Assembly: GCA_019054805.1 (NCBI GenBank)
Contig: JAHQIY010000011.1
Span: 811,001 to 875,000, forward strand
DNA length: 64,000 bases
DNA from: Brachionus manjavacas
Lineage: Eukaryota > Rotifera > Eurotatoria > Ploima > Brachionidae
Reading direction: 5' to 3'
The notes beneath the pieces were generated by a model that saw nothing but the letters and a program-made list of their open reading frames with translations, ran no database searches and was not told where the DNA came from. Positions 1 to 12,500 of the stretch are shown in pieces. Position 1 is the first letter of the stretch. Every line of letters begins with the position of its first letter. A program made the translations under genes and the position numbers.

Positions 1-93
1 TTGAGATTCGAGTGCAGATTTTGTTTTGATAGGAGCTCCTCTTTTGCGCTTGTTGCTTATCGGAATATCCAGACCTATCTTATCAAAATTCAT
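1..93 (-). pseudogene. MULE-type transposase C-terminal tail (fragment)
   Basis: Read on the minus strand from about 93, the frame gives a Met start followed by a DIP motif and the basic string SNKRKRGAP, then runs off the window edge. The same layout (MNF..IG.DIP then KRG) recurs in the relic at 31450-32420 on the minus strand. Basic KRGRP-like strings directly after a SWIM zinc finger are typical of MULE transposase C termini. This looks like another fragment of one element family. It is too short to place further. Confidence 0.4.
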
Positions 94-3000
94 TAATTTC
101 AATCTAAAAGCACAACCATATGTAACCATATGTTTTCCTTGTTGATGTCAATAATGCGAATTTGGTTCATTTCAAGGATCATTGTATCAAAATTCGACCA
201 TGGCTTTAACTCGAGTTTAATCGTGTACTGTTATTTTTAAAAATTAATTATAAGTTAATTGTTTTAGTTGTATATTTATCAACTTAGTGCATTCAAAACT
301 TTCTGCTTCAAAACTCCTCCAGAAACAATTTAAAGTACAAAACACCCTTTGATTCAATCATTAACACGCCAAACTCTTAGCAAAAATTTAATTTAACAAT
401 TTATATATAATCTAGATATTAATTATAAACATATAAATAATTATAAACATATAATTAATACATATCTTAATCATATTGCAACCATGTGGGCTGAAAAGAA
501 GGCTCTGCCATTCGGAACTGCCCTGGAAAAAACTTTTCCTAAATTATTTTTTTAATAAATAATAATAAACTTAGTGCAGGTTTTATCTAATTGGTGAATT
601 AATATATTAATTTGTGAGAGTTTCGCTTTATTAGATACGTTTTATTGATTTTGTGAATAAAAAACCAAATTAGTTTTTTTTTTAATGAAATAGATATATT
701 TTTACTGAATTTGTGATTTTTTTTTCTAAATTTGTGGTGACGTTTACTGACGTCCTGTTGAATTTCTTTTCATAATTTTCATAATTTGTGTAAGAGGATG
801 AAGCAGACTTAAGTTTTTCAATTAAAAAATAAAAATTTGATTACATTGGGTTCTTTATGGCTCATTTTTTCAGTTATTTGATTTAGGATTTTAAATTGTT
901 GAAAAATTCATCAATGATTTAATTATCAATCATTCAACTCAATGATCAAATTTTAATTTCTTAATTAAAATAAAGTTTAAAGTTTAATAAAGAATTTTCA
1001 ATATTTTTTAAAAATTTTTCAAATATAAATTAAACTCGTACTATTTCACAATTATTTAATTATTTAATCTCAAATATGAAAAAGCCTGCAATTTTCACAT
1101 TTTGAAATTCAAACACAGGAAATTAAACTATTACTGTAATTAAGTAAAAATTTATAATGTTTGATTGATTTTGACAGTAACAAATAACCTCTAGAAAATT
1201 CAAAAAAATTTTAAAATGAGGCTATTTCTTAGTTAAATAAACCATATTTTGGCAACAAAAAATTAAAGATTTTTCTAAATTTATGGCAAGATTTTTATTT
1301 TAAATTTAAATTGTATTTTTTAAAGTCATATTTAGATTTATTTTATCCTTGAAATAATAATTAGAAAAATTATGCTTACTTTGTATTTTGATTATAAAAA
1401 GATTATTAAAAAATGAATAATAATTAAAAATTTTAAAAAAATTTTAGTGAAAGAAAAGATTGATGCCGCCAAAAAAATAATTTTTACTTTAAAATATAAA
1501 GTAAGGTACAAATCTAAGGTAAAAAATCTATTAATGAAATTCCATTTATTATATTAAAATACAGACTTGTTTTTAAGTGTAAGTCATGACTTGACTTTAA
1601 AAAAAAAAAAACAAGACTTGACTAATGACTTGTGACTTAAAAACAACTCTGTTAAAATGTTATTTTGAAGTTAAAGTTCAATTTTTGATGCTCAAAATGA
1701 TATTGTTATTTCATGATAGAATTGGTGCAGAGGTGCATTCTTGTATTAAACATTCTTTGTTAAATCTAGAGGTAAACTCTGCAAAAGTCTGCAAAAAACA
1801 ACTCACTTAAAATTCTATCATTTAGATGGTGTGCACTCTGCAATGTTTATTTTGATTGTGCAGCGTTTAACATTAGATTTAACAAAGTATGTTTAATACA
1901 AAAATGTACCTATGCAATTAGTTTTTAATAATAACAATTTATTTAATAATTAAAACATCGGTTTGATCATTTTGGGAATCAAAAATTTGATTTTTTTTTC
2001 TACCTATTCTTAAAGTCTCAAAAATAAATAAATAGACAAAAGAGCAGAATGAGCAAAATGAAAAAAATGAACATTAAGAAATTTTACCTTGGAAAAAACT
2101 AAAAAAAAATTAATAAATTAACTAATAGATTCAGAAAAATATCTCAACCTTTAGGAAAAAAGTTATTAAATTTTTTTAAAATATTTTTTATTTTTTTATC
2201 ATATTGTACTGAATTTCACAAAACCCTTAATGTTACAACTCAATGACTGATTCATACTGAAGAAATAAAAAATTAGTTTCACATGGAAATTTATGATTGT
2301 AAGCTTTCAAGCAATCTAAAAAATTTGGTCACAAAATAAAAAAATTAATTTAAATATTATTTTTAAAATAATTAGTTTTTTAGAAAAACATGCTTTTTTA
2401 TTTTAATAAATATAAATTAAAAAACAAAATTTTGAAATAACAAGGCTCTCTAAATTTCGTTAGAATCTTTTAATCATTATTATTTTGAAAATTTCGTATT
2501 ATTCGAATCAAAAATCATAGAACACTGTAAAAAAAGGCTTTCTTTATAGCTCATCTATAATATTAAAAATTAATTTAAGGTTAATTTGTTTAAGATTGCT
2601 GAACATGCTTTCTCTTTTCTTTTTTAAATTTAAAGATTTTTTTTAAATGTTTTAAAAATGCTTTTACAGACCAATAATCATTAAAAAAAATTAAATTTTT
2701 ATTTTTAAAGAATTGAATTTAATTATTATCTTTGTTAAAGTCATGCATGAAAAAACCAAAATACTGAGTTTCTTTATAATATCTTTTGTCCTTGATTCTA
2801 ATTGATGGATTCTCGATGTAAATTTGAATACTTTTTTATTAAAGATGCTTATTCAAAATAATTGCCTGTATATTTTTATTTTCATTTTAAATAATTTAAT
2901 ATTATCCATTAAAGTAAATGCATTCAACTTGGATTTTTTTTTGGAAAAAAATAAAAACCTTTGGGGTAAAAAAAGTCCGGACTTGGACTTGACTTAATCA

Positions 3001-3536
3001 TCTTTTCATTTCAAACAATATATATCATGTAATTGTTAATAAAATATAACCCTATTTTCAGTTTTTTTGTTTTATAATTAATAATTTTTGTTTTTTATTT
3101 ATATTTAAACGCATTGAAGAATTTAATTTTAAATTGATGTTCATTTATTTTATTAGATATTTAGATCAAAGATTTTTTAAGTTTTTTAAACTCAATTTTA
3201 TTTAGAAAAACGCAAAAAAAGAATAGAAAAAAAATGAAAATTTTAATTTTTTTTTAATCAAGTATTGATATACTTTTTAATTAATTAGTTTTCACGAGAA
3301 ATAGAAGTGTTAAAAATAAAAATAAAAAAAGGAATTTCTACTAAATTCTGGGTCAAAATATTTTCTTATGTATAATCTTAGTAATTATGGAATATAAAAT
3401 ACATTTTTATTCCTTGTTCTATCTTTATGCCATAAAACAGGAAATAATTTGTTTAAATAAAAAAATGAATATATATTATGTAAAAATATTAAATAATTAT
3501 TGAATTCAAAAATAAAAAAATAATTTTTTTTTAAAG
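94..3536. other. Slit upstream intron, no gene seen
   Basis: AT-rich sequence with homopolymer runs and no LRR-type exon that I could find, so this should be intron upstream of the first visible slit exon. It holds the inverted repeat at 1721-1919 and two stretches rich in the motif aagtc/gactt (about 1566-1640 and 2965-3000) that recur at 8065-8170, 39120-39165 and 53395-53420. Confidence 0.5.
1721..1919. repeat. Inverted repeat, ~62-bp arms
   Basis: Arm 1721-1782 is matched by the reverse complement of 1858-1919. The shared core is gtattaaacat.ctttgttaaatcta, and roughly four fifths of positions agree by eye. The arms are separated by about 75 bp. This could be a small foldback MITE or the remains of one. 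I found no clear target duplication. Confidence 0.6.
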
Positions 3537-6500
3537 ATCACTGAACAACAACGAACTTTCGTATTTTCCGCACGATTTATTTTCCAATTTGAAAAATTTA
3601 AAATCACTGTAAATTTACCTTTAAATTTTAATTCCCTAAAATTTATAAACAAATTTATTTTTAAAGCGATTTGAGTTTTAATAAAATAAAATTAATATCC
3701 AAAGAACTTTTGAGCGGACTTCACGCTTTAAATAATCTACAATTAGACAGCAATCAAGTAAAATGCATCGAAAAAGGCGCATTCAACAATTTAATCAATC
3801 TAAACATTTTGTAAGTTTTTATTTTATTGATAATTCTTTACACTGTTCGATAATTAATTTTTAGAACTTTGAACAATAACAAACTAAAATTGCTCCATGA
3901 CCATTTATTTACTAACTTGAATAATTTAAATAATTTGTAAGCTCAATTTGAATTGTTAAAAAATTATTTTTATCCAATTTTTTTTTTGTTAAAGGGCAAT
4001 CAATAACAATTTATTGGAATGTGGGTGCAAAATCCTGTGGTTTAGTAAATGGTTGAAAAAACATGCAAATTTAGCAAATGAAGTCAAATGTTTTTCTGCT
4101 AAACAAAAAAAATTCATACTTTTGAACAACCTAAATGAGCTTGGTTTCGAGTGCAGTTTAAAAGGTTTGTATTGATTGAAGTAATTTGAATTAGACGATG
4201 AATATTTTTCAACCACAAAAATTTTAAATATACCACAAATTTAATAAATAAGAACTGATTTATTAGAATAAGAACAATTTAAAGAAATGTTGAACACATA
4301 TTAAGAAAATAGAATTTTTATTAGAAAGAAGTAAAAAAAAAAAGAAAAATACAAACAAATTCATTAGACTAATAATTTTTTTTTAATTCTCATCACAAAT
4401 TGAAGAAAAAAATAATAATTAGAGTACTAATTATCTTGTTTACATTTGTTGACACAATAAAAATATTTCCTTTTTTTTATTTCACCGCCGCATGTTTTAC
4501 ATCTAACTTTTTCATGAGCAACGTTTTGTGAGATAGTCCTATTAATTCTTTTAGTTGGTGGCTGAATTAATTCTTCTTCTTCGTCTTCTTCTTCAATACC
4601 AGCCTCGATTGTTTCGAATAAATCAGATTGTTGAGTAATCAAGCGGATTTATTTTTTAAAGAACCACCAGCTTAATATCTATATTTGTCTCCGTCTTGTT
4701 TTTTAAATATCCACGTGTCTCCATTCACTTTCCCGTCAAGTACATCTCGTTCCATGTCTTTGAAATTTTCGAATTCACAATGCATATCGTACATTATAGC
4801 TTTTCCTCTCTTCTTTTTTAACTTAATTTAAATGCATTAACTCTTTTTTTTATATTTTTTATCTTAAAAGTATTGTTTAATTCTAGAAAGTTTGATTGCT
4901 TATTTGTAATTTAATTTTGAATTCTAGATTCAAATACTTTTTAATAATATTTAATTTTTCCCCAGAACTTCAAGCGGAAATGTTGCATTAATTTAAAAAA
5001 AAAATAACTTTTTAATAAAATAAATTTATAAATAAGGATTAAAAATTTTTCGAAATCAGTTTTTACTTTTTGTGAAAATTTAGAATAAAAGTTTTAAATT
5101 CAAATAAGGAAAAAAAAAACAAAATCTTTTTAGAATTTTTATGCTTCTTTTTCTTTCTTATCTTCTATCTATTTATGACGATTTTTATTAATTCCTTACA
5201 TTAAACAAACTTTTTTTATGTGAACAAAGTTTTAAAATTTTGGACTTGATACCCATTATCACATTTTTTGGTGAATAACTGTTCACATTTCCACAAGATT
5301 CTTTAGGTTTTTAAAAATATTTAAATTTAGATGAATTCTTTATTTTTAAATTCTTGGGTATTATTTATTCTTGTATTCTTTAGATAATGTTCTATATTAT
5401 TATGGTTTGTCATAAGTTTTTTAAATAATCTTAGCGGCGTTACCAACGCATGTGTCTTTACAATTCGTAAAACATTGAACATCATCATCACAAAGTTCAT
5501 TCCGAGCTCTAACACATCTGTATGGAGCATTAGCATCAACTATAACCTTATAAAAATCTGTAGAATTGCATCTTAAAATAATAACATCAATCTTAGAATA
5601 TTAATTAATTTAAAAAAGAGATACTCGCATATTGTACCATTACAATTGGTAGTTTGAAAAATAGCTGTTAAATTTTGATTTTTACCATTTACTGCTGATC
5701 CATCACAATCTGAATCAATTGAACACGGACCTCCAACTTGGCTTACTATAAAAAAATATAATTTTAAATAGCAATGAAAAACATAAATTCACAAATTTTA
5801 ATTGTAACTTGAGCTGCAGTATCCAAAGTTTCAGTCTGTGTACTCTGTTGTAATGTTGAAATTCCAATAGCTTCTGTAGATTTGGATGATGTTGTATAAT
5901 TTTTCAGAATACAAATACTTTTTGTTTCTTCAATATGATTGTGATACACAAGACATATAGTTCCAAGTAAAAAAAGATAAAAAATATTAAAATCAATCAT
6001 TGCTGTATATGACAAGATACTAAGCTTACTAGACATTTTTAAAACTGCTGTAAACTAAATAAGTTTTTTTAATAATAATAAGTGATTTTAATTCAGGTTT
6101 ACTTAAATATTTAGATTAGAATAAAAAACTCAATTTATTTATAAAAAAAATAAAAGTGTATTCAAAATATTCAAAATTTTAAACCTGATTTTTTTTTATT
6201 TTGAAAAAATTTAAATTTGAAAAGAATCACGACTGAGTTTTGCATATTTTTCAACTTTTAAAAAAATTAAATAGAATTTTAAATTATTTTCCATTTAGAA
6301 AATGACGATATTGATGGTCACTGTGAACCAGAGACTGAATGTCCAATTCCATGTGTATGTGAAAATAATATAGTAGATTGCAAGGACCGATCTTTGACAG
6401 AAATACCAAAGAATTTGCCAAAATCAACAATTGAACTGTAAATTTAAATAAATAAATAAATTGAGATTTAAAAATTTTATTTTTCCAAGTCATTTGAAGC

Positions 6501-9500
6501 GAAATTTTATCTCCAATATTCCAAGCGAAGTATTCAAGGGCCTAAAGAACCTTCGCCTGCTCGATCTCAGCTACAACCGCATACAAAACATATCGGCTGA
6601 GTCTCTCAAAGACTTGGAATCATTAAACACCTTGTAAGAGTCCTTTCAAAAATAATTTCCATTTTATCTAAATCAACATTTAAGGATTTTATTTCGTAAT
6701 GAAATAAATTACATGCCTCCACTTTTATTCCATAGTCTTCCTAAATTACAATTTTTGTAAGTTTTTTGGGCTTTACTAATCCTAACAGCACGCTACCTCT
6801 CTGTTTCACCAATTTTTGGGTACTAATCCATTTTTTTTTAGACTTTTAAATGCCAACAAAATCAGCTGTCTTCACAAAAACACATTTACAGGACTAGCAC
6901 AACTGAACCTGCTTTCTTTGTTCGACAACCAGCTCAAGACACTTCCAGAGGGTCTATTCGAACCCCTAAAATCAGTACAAACAATGTAAATATAATTTTA
7001 ATTATTATTTCAGAAACATTGAAAAATTTTGGAGTCATTCACATTTAAAGTTATATTTAAAAATAAGTAAAGTTATATCTTAAAAAAAAATTTTCCTGAA
7101 CTTTTTATTTAAAAAAAACAAAAAAAATTTGACAAATTCGTCTTTCAAATTTATTTACAAGAAAATCACTCAAAAGTTTAATTCAAAACTTCACCAATTA
7201 CACCATTCAAATATTCAGATAATATTTTCAGATAAATTATTCTCAATTTATGTCGAACAATTGATTGAAAAAATTAGGTCAAGAAAAAGAAATTAAATTC
7301 AATCCAAAAAAAACACAAACAATGGCAATCAACAACAAGAAAAAAGAAAAATGTACTCTCTGCAATCAAGAGATTGAGTGGGTACAAAAACTCAAATACC
7401 TTGGTGTTACAGTTACACAAAATAACAAAAGCAATACACACCTTCAAGAGAGAAGATTGGCAAGCTGGAAAGCATATCATGCATTTAAGTCACAAATCGA
7501 AATTGAAGGAAAAGACCTAGACCAACGAAGTTTTAAAAAAGAAAGTTTTAAAAAGAGTCAACTTTTTAAAACTTACATTAGACCAATTATGTACTACGGC
7601 TTAGAAAACTGTTACCTAAACAAGACTGAAATAAAAAAATTCAAACAATGGAGGGCATGATGAAAAGAATCATAGGAGTGAATAAAAGGACACATACAAC
7701 TAATCTACTTTATGCATTAGACGTTGAACCGGTTGAATTGAAAATTAAAAAAATCAAGACGAAATTTGCGAGACGATTGCATGAGAATGGCTACATTCAC
7801 GAATTGCTACAATCGATCGAGAATAATGAACGAGACGAAAATAAGTTCAAGAATAAATTTCTAAATGAGATGAAAGAAATTTTAAAAACTCAAGAAAAAC
7901 TAGAAACCGAAAAAATAAATAGAGTAATCAAGGAAACACAGGAAGAAAAAAAGATAATGGCAAAGAATGGTATAAGTGACTCAATCAAAACATGTTTTGC
8001 AATGATAAACAGTAATGATCAAAATTGAAAAACCCTTCTTAACCTACTTATAAAGGCATTCTAAAATAAAAAAAAAATCGGACTTTTCAGACTTGTTTAT
8101 AAGTCACAGTTTTAAGTCTAAGTCACAAAAATTTAAGTCAAAGTTATATTTTAGTGACCAAAGAAAATTCTTTGCAAACAAAAATATATTTACGTGACCA
8201 AAAAAATTTAAGAAAAAATATTAAAAATTTTTCTATATATATTGACTTTAGACCTCTTCCTTCAGAGTAATTTTCGCAAATTGGACATCTACTGGGCTAC
8301 ACTTATTGCTCAATATTTTCTTGACTTCAAACTTTTGTATTTTATGTGTCCAGTTTTTGGTCAGCTAATACCCCCCATAATTTTGTGACCAAGTTTTTTC
8401 ACATAATTGGTCACATATGGCTATAGACCCAATATCTAATATTCCATTAGAAGATTTGGTAAAGAAGTCATTTTTAAGAGGCAAAAAGTAAAAAGTTCAA
8501 ATGAAAATCTTTTACGGAACTAATTAAAAAATAATTTGCAAAAAATATAAAATCACGGCAATATTCAAAGAAAACTGAGAGCTAAATTTACAAATCGATG
8601 TTTTACCGCACTGGGTTAGTAAAGAGTTAACATTAAGAAAAATAACAACTTCTAATGAAGCTTTCAAAGATGCGAGACTTATCTTTGAAGAAGAAAAAAT
8701 TTAAAAAATTGAACTTAAAGCTTGAATTCGCTGGAATGATTAAGTATTAGAACTCGGCTTGTTTCATGAAAGGGTTATTTTTAGGGTTAAGCTCAAAGAA
8801 GGTTAATTTTTTTTTAAATATAATAAAAAAATTTTGAAAATTAAAAAATTGTGTCCAACATCGTTCCAAACTCCTCAAGAATACTTCAATTTATAAAAAA
8901 AAATTTTGATTACTCATAAGAGATGACTCTAAATTTGACAAAAAAATTTTAACTAAATTTTCTAAAAAAACACATCTTTTTATTTTTTAAGACATTTGGG
9001 TCGGAATCCTTTGATATGTGACTGCCGCCTGAAATGGCTGAACGAATACTTTCACACGCATCCAGTGGAAAAAAGCGGCATTGCTTGCAACATGCCGAGA
9101 CGGCTGGCAAAAAAAAGCATCGGTCTCATTCCAAATTCAAGGTTTAGGTGCAGTGTTAAACAAAATTTTGACAGAACATGTGATCAATTTGACAAGTGCC
9201 CAGTAAATTGTAACTGTCAAGGAAGTATTGTTGATTGCCGCAGTCTAGGTCTAGATCACCTACCCGAAGATATTCCCGCCTCAACTACCGAACTGCATCT
9301 TCAAGACAACAATTTAAGAGTGATTAAATCAAATGGAGCTTTTAAAAAATTAAAAAATTTACAAAGACTTGACTTGAGAAACAATAAAATTTATTTGATT
9401 GAAGAAAATGCTTTCCAAGGCGCTGACCAGCTGAGCGAGTTGTTTTTGAATGACAATTTTTTGTCGAATATCAGTCCCAACATGTTCCGCGGTCTACAAA

Positions 9501-12500
9501 ATTTAAAGACTCTTCTCCTTAGGTCAAATAGGTTACATTTTTTGACCAACAGTTCATTTGAAAATCTTGAACAACTGCGTTTGCTTTCGCTCTACGACAA
9601 CCAAATAAGCTGCATACAAAGAGGAGCTTTTGAAAACTTGAAATCATTATCTACTCTGTAAATAAGAGAAAAAATTAAAAAAAATTTTTTTAAATTTTTT
9701 ATTTTCAAAAGAAATTTAATGTCAAATCCATTTGTGTGTAATTGCGGTCTGAAATGGCTGAAAGATTGGCTGAAGCATGCGAACATTGCGACTGGAAACC
9801 CCAAGTGCAGTGCTCCAGCTCACTTAAAAGACCATTCTTTGGTCAATTTGGATGATCGCAGCTTTGAATGCCATTTAAATCATGCACAATTTGACGAGTG
9901 TGGTAATATTTTGGTTCCTTTGACAGCCATAAATAAGGCTTCATCATGCCCGCTCAATTGTAGCTGTTCGGACAAAAAAGTGCGCTGTAGTCACCTAAAA
10001 TTGGCCATGATGCCTCAAGATATACCCTTGGATGTAAAAGAACTGTAAGATTGTCTCAAAGTGGTTTTTGGAAAAATTGCAATTTTTTTTTTCCAAGGTA
10101 TTTGGATTCGAATGAAATTGAAGAGATACCTGAATTTTTGAATAAGTTTTTATATCTGGAAAAATTGTAAAATTAAAATTAAATTGAGATTAATTTTTGA
10201 TTATTTTTCAACCTTTTAGAGACTTGAGCTCGAATAGAATTAAGGAAATTCCTAGTCGAGTATTCGAAAGACTAACTCAGTTGGACACATTGTAAATTCA
10301 TTAATTTAAAATTAATTTTTTCTATTTTTTTTAATTTACAAAAAAGAATTTTGAGTTTTAATTCAATTGAATGTGTCGGTGCAGAGTCATTTGCAGGTCT
10401 TTTTAAATTAAGACTGCTTTCATTGTATGCCAACAAGCTGACCCTAATTCCTGATGGTGCATTCAAAGACCTTAAATCGTTATCTCATATGTAAGTAAAA
10501 AATTAAATTATCAATTAATGTAAAAGCTTTTTTTAATAAAATTTCACATATTTATCTTTTTTTGTGCGAATGTGATATTTGCGTGCTTTCAGTGATTTAA
10601 ATGGAATAAGTTAATTAATTATTAAGATTTATACATCGGATACAGACATCCTGATTATTTTTTTTTGAATTTTCTTTAACTTCCAAATCATCCCTTAGTC
10701 ACAACCAAAGAGGCTTACTCCATAAGAGAACAAATTGATTTATTTTGTGAGATTCTATTAAGGAAATTCTTAATTTTTCATTTTTTAAATTTTATTCAAA
10801 TTTTTTTATTAATGTTTTTTTATTTAACCATATTGGTTTTTCATCTGAAGGAGTTTTAAATAGTCATAGATAAACAAATAAATAAATGATAGTGCTGTTG
10901 TAGGTTATAGTCAAGCCTCATTAATTAGTTCTTTATTTAGTTTATTTACTAATTATATACAAATAAAACAAAATTAAACAAAATTAAATAAGACAAATAT
11001 AATTTTTTGTAATTTTTTAAATAGTTCTTATTTTTATCAAGCAATAAACTCTTTTTATCTTCTTAATTATTATTATTTATTTGTTAATCTGTATCGGGCT
11101 AAAGCTTCTTCATAATTTTTTTATATTTTTTTTATATAAAATTAAGAAAATAAATTTCTTTAGAAAAGATGAAAATTTTACAAATATAAAGCATTTTCAA
11201 ATGGTATCTTTTAAAAATAAACACCTATCAAAAAAGTAAAAAAATCAACTGGACTGGTGTGAAGTCCCAAATTTATAATAAAAGAAAAAAATATCTTGAT
11301 CAAATTTTCATTAATGGATATTCGTTTTTTAAGATATCCTTTCCAGGAGAAAATGATGTTTTTAAATATTTCAAGCGCCTTATAAATGTTTAGGTATTGA
11401 CTTTATTGTAGCATTTCATGGCCTAATAAGTAAAAAATTATTTTTTTTTCAGCATAATATTAGCCGTTCACCTTCATTATAATATTAAGAATTTAGAGTT
11501 CTATTAGATTGATATTGAATCTTTTTTGAAAAGACTGAAAAAACAATAAACAATAAAAATTTTGTTACAATCTATTAAATAAAAGTTTATTTTAAAAAGA
11601 GCTTTAAGATGTTAAAAAGATTTTTTAAATATCAAGATAAATAATTAATTATAAAAGCAGACATACACTTTCATAAAAATTGTATTGTAATCACTATTAA
11701 GTTAATAATTAAACGATTAACTGATTTTGTTAAAAACCAATAATTATTCATCATATTCTTTGATTAATTTTTTAAGAACATTATAGTCACTTTAGAATAT
11801 TTTTTTGATTATAAAGTTCACGAAATTCAAAACTTTAGTGCTATCTGAATTTCAAATTTTTGACTCAAAATTCGTAATCTACGCCCTCAAAACCCCAAAA
11901 AAAAATTATTTGAAGGGGGCAAAAAAAAAAATTTTTACACCCAGGGTTCCAAAAATAGCAAACCCTTTAAAAAGTTGTTGTTCTTTAAGACTCAAAATCT
12001 CAAAGATAAAACTTAAATATACTAAAAAAGTATATATATTCTGAAAGAGCATAAAATTCTCTACATGCTAATGTTTTTTTAAAAAAAAAAAAAAATCGGG
12101 TCATAGTTGATCCCTCGGAGGAGATACGATTTAAACCAGAAAAAACACATTTTATTCCTTTTTTTAGCCAACAAAAACCACCACACCCTTTTTTTTTCTA
12201 AATTACATTAGCATGTAGAGAACTTTATGCTCTTTCAGAATATATATATTTTTTTAGTATATTTAAGTTTTATCTTTGAGATTTTGAGTCTTAAAGAACA
12301 ACAACTTTTTAAAGGGTTTGCTATTTTTGGAACCCTGGGTGTAAAAATTTTTTTTTTTGCCCCCTTCAAATAATTTTTTTTTGGGGTTTTTGAGGGCGTA
12401 GATTACGAATTTTGAGTCAAAAATTTGAAATTCAGATAGCACTAAAGTTTTGAATTTCGTGAACTTTAGCTCTTACCATTTTCCATAAATTATCATAGTT

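Noticed and set aside
11805..12044. 79-codon frame in the left arm of the palindrome
   Set aside because: Low-complexity Lys/Phe-rich frame lying within an inverted repeat; no domain, no matching frame logic in the other arm.
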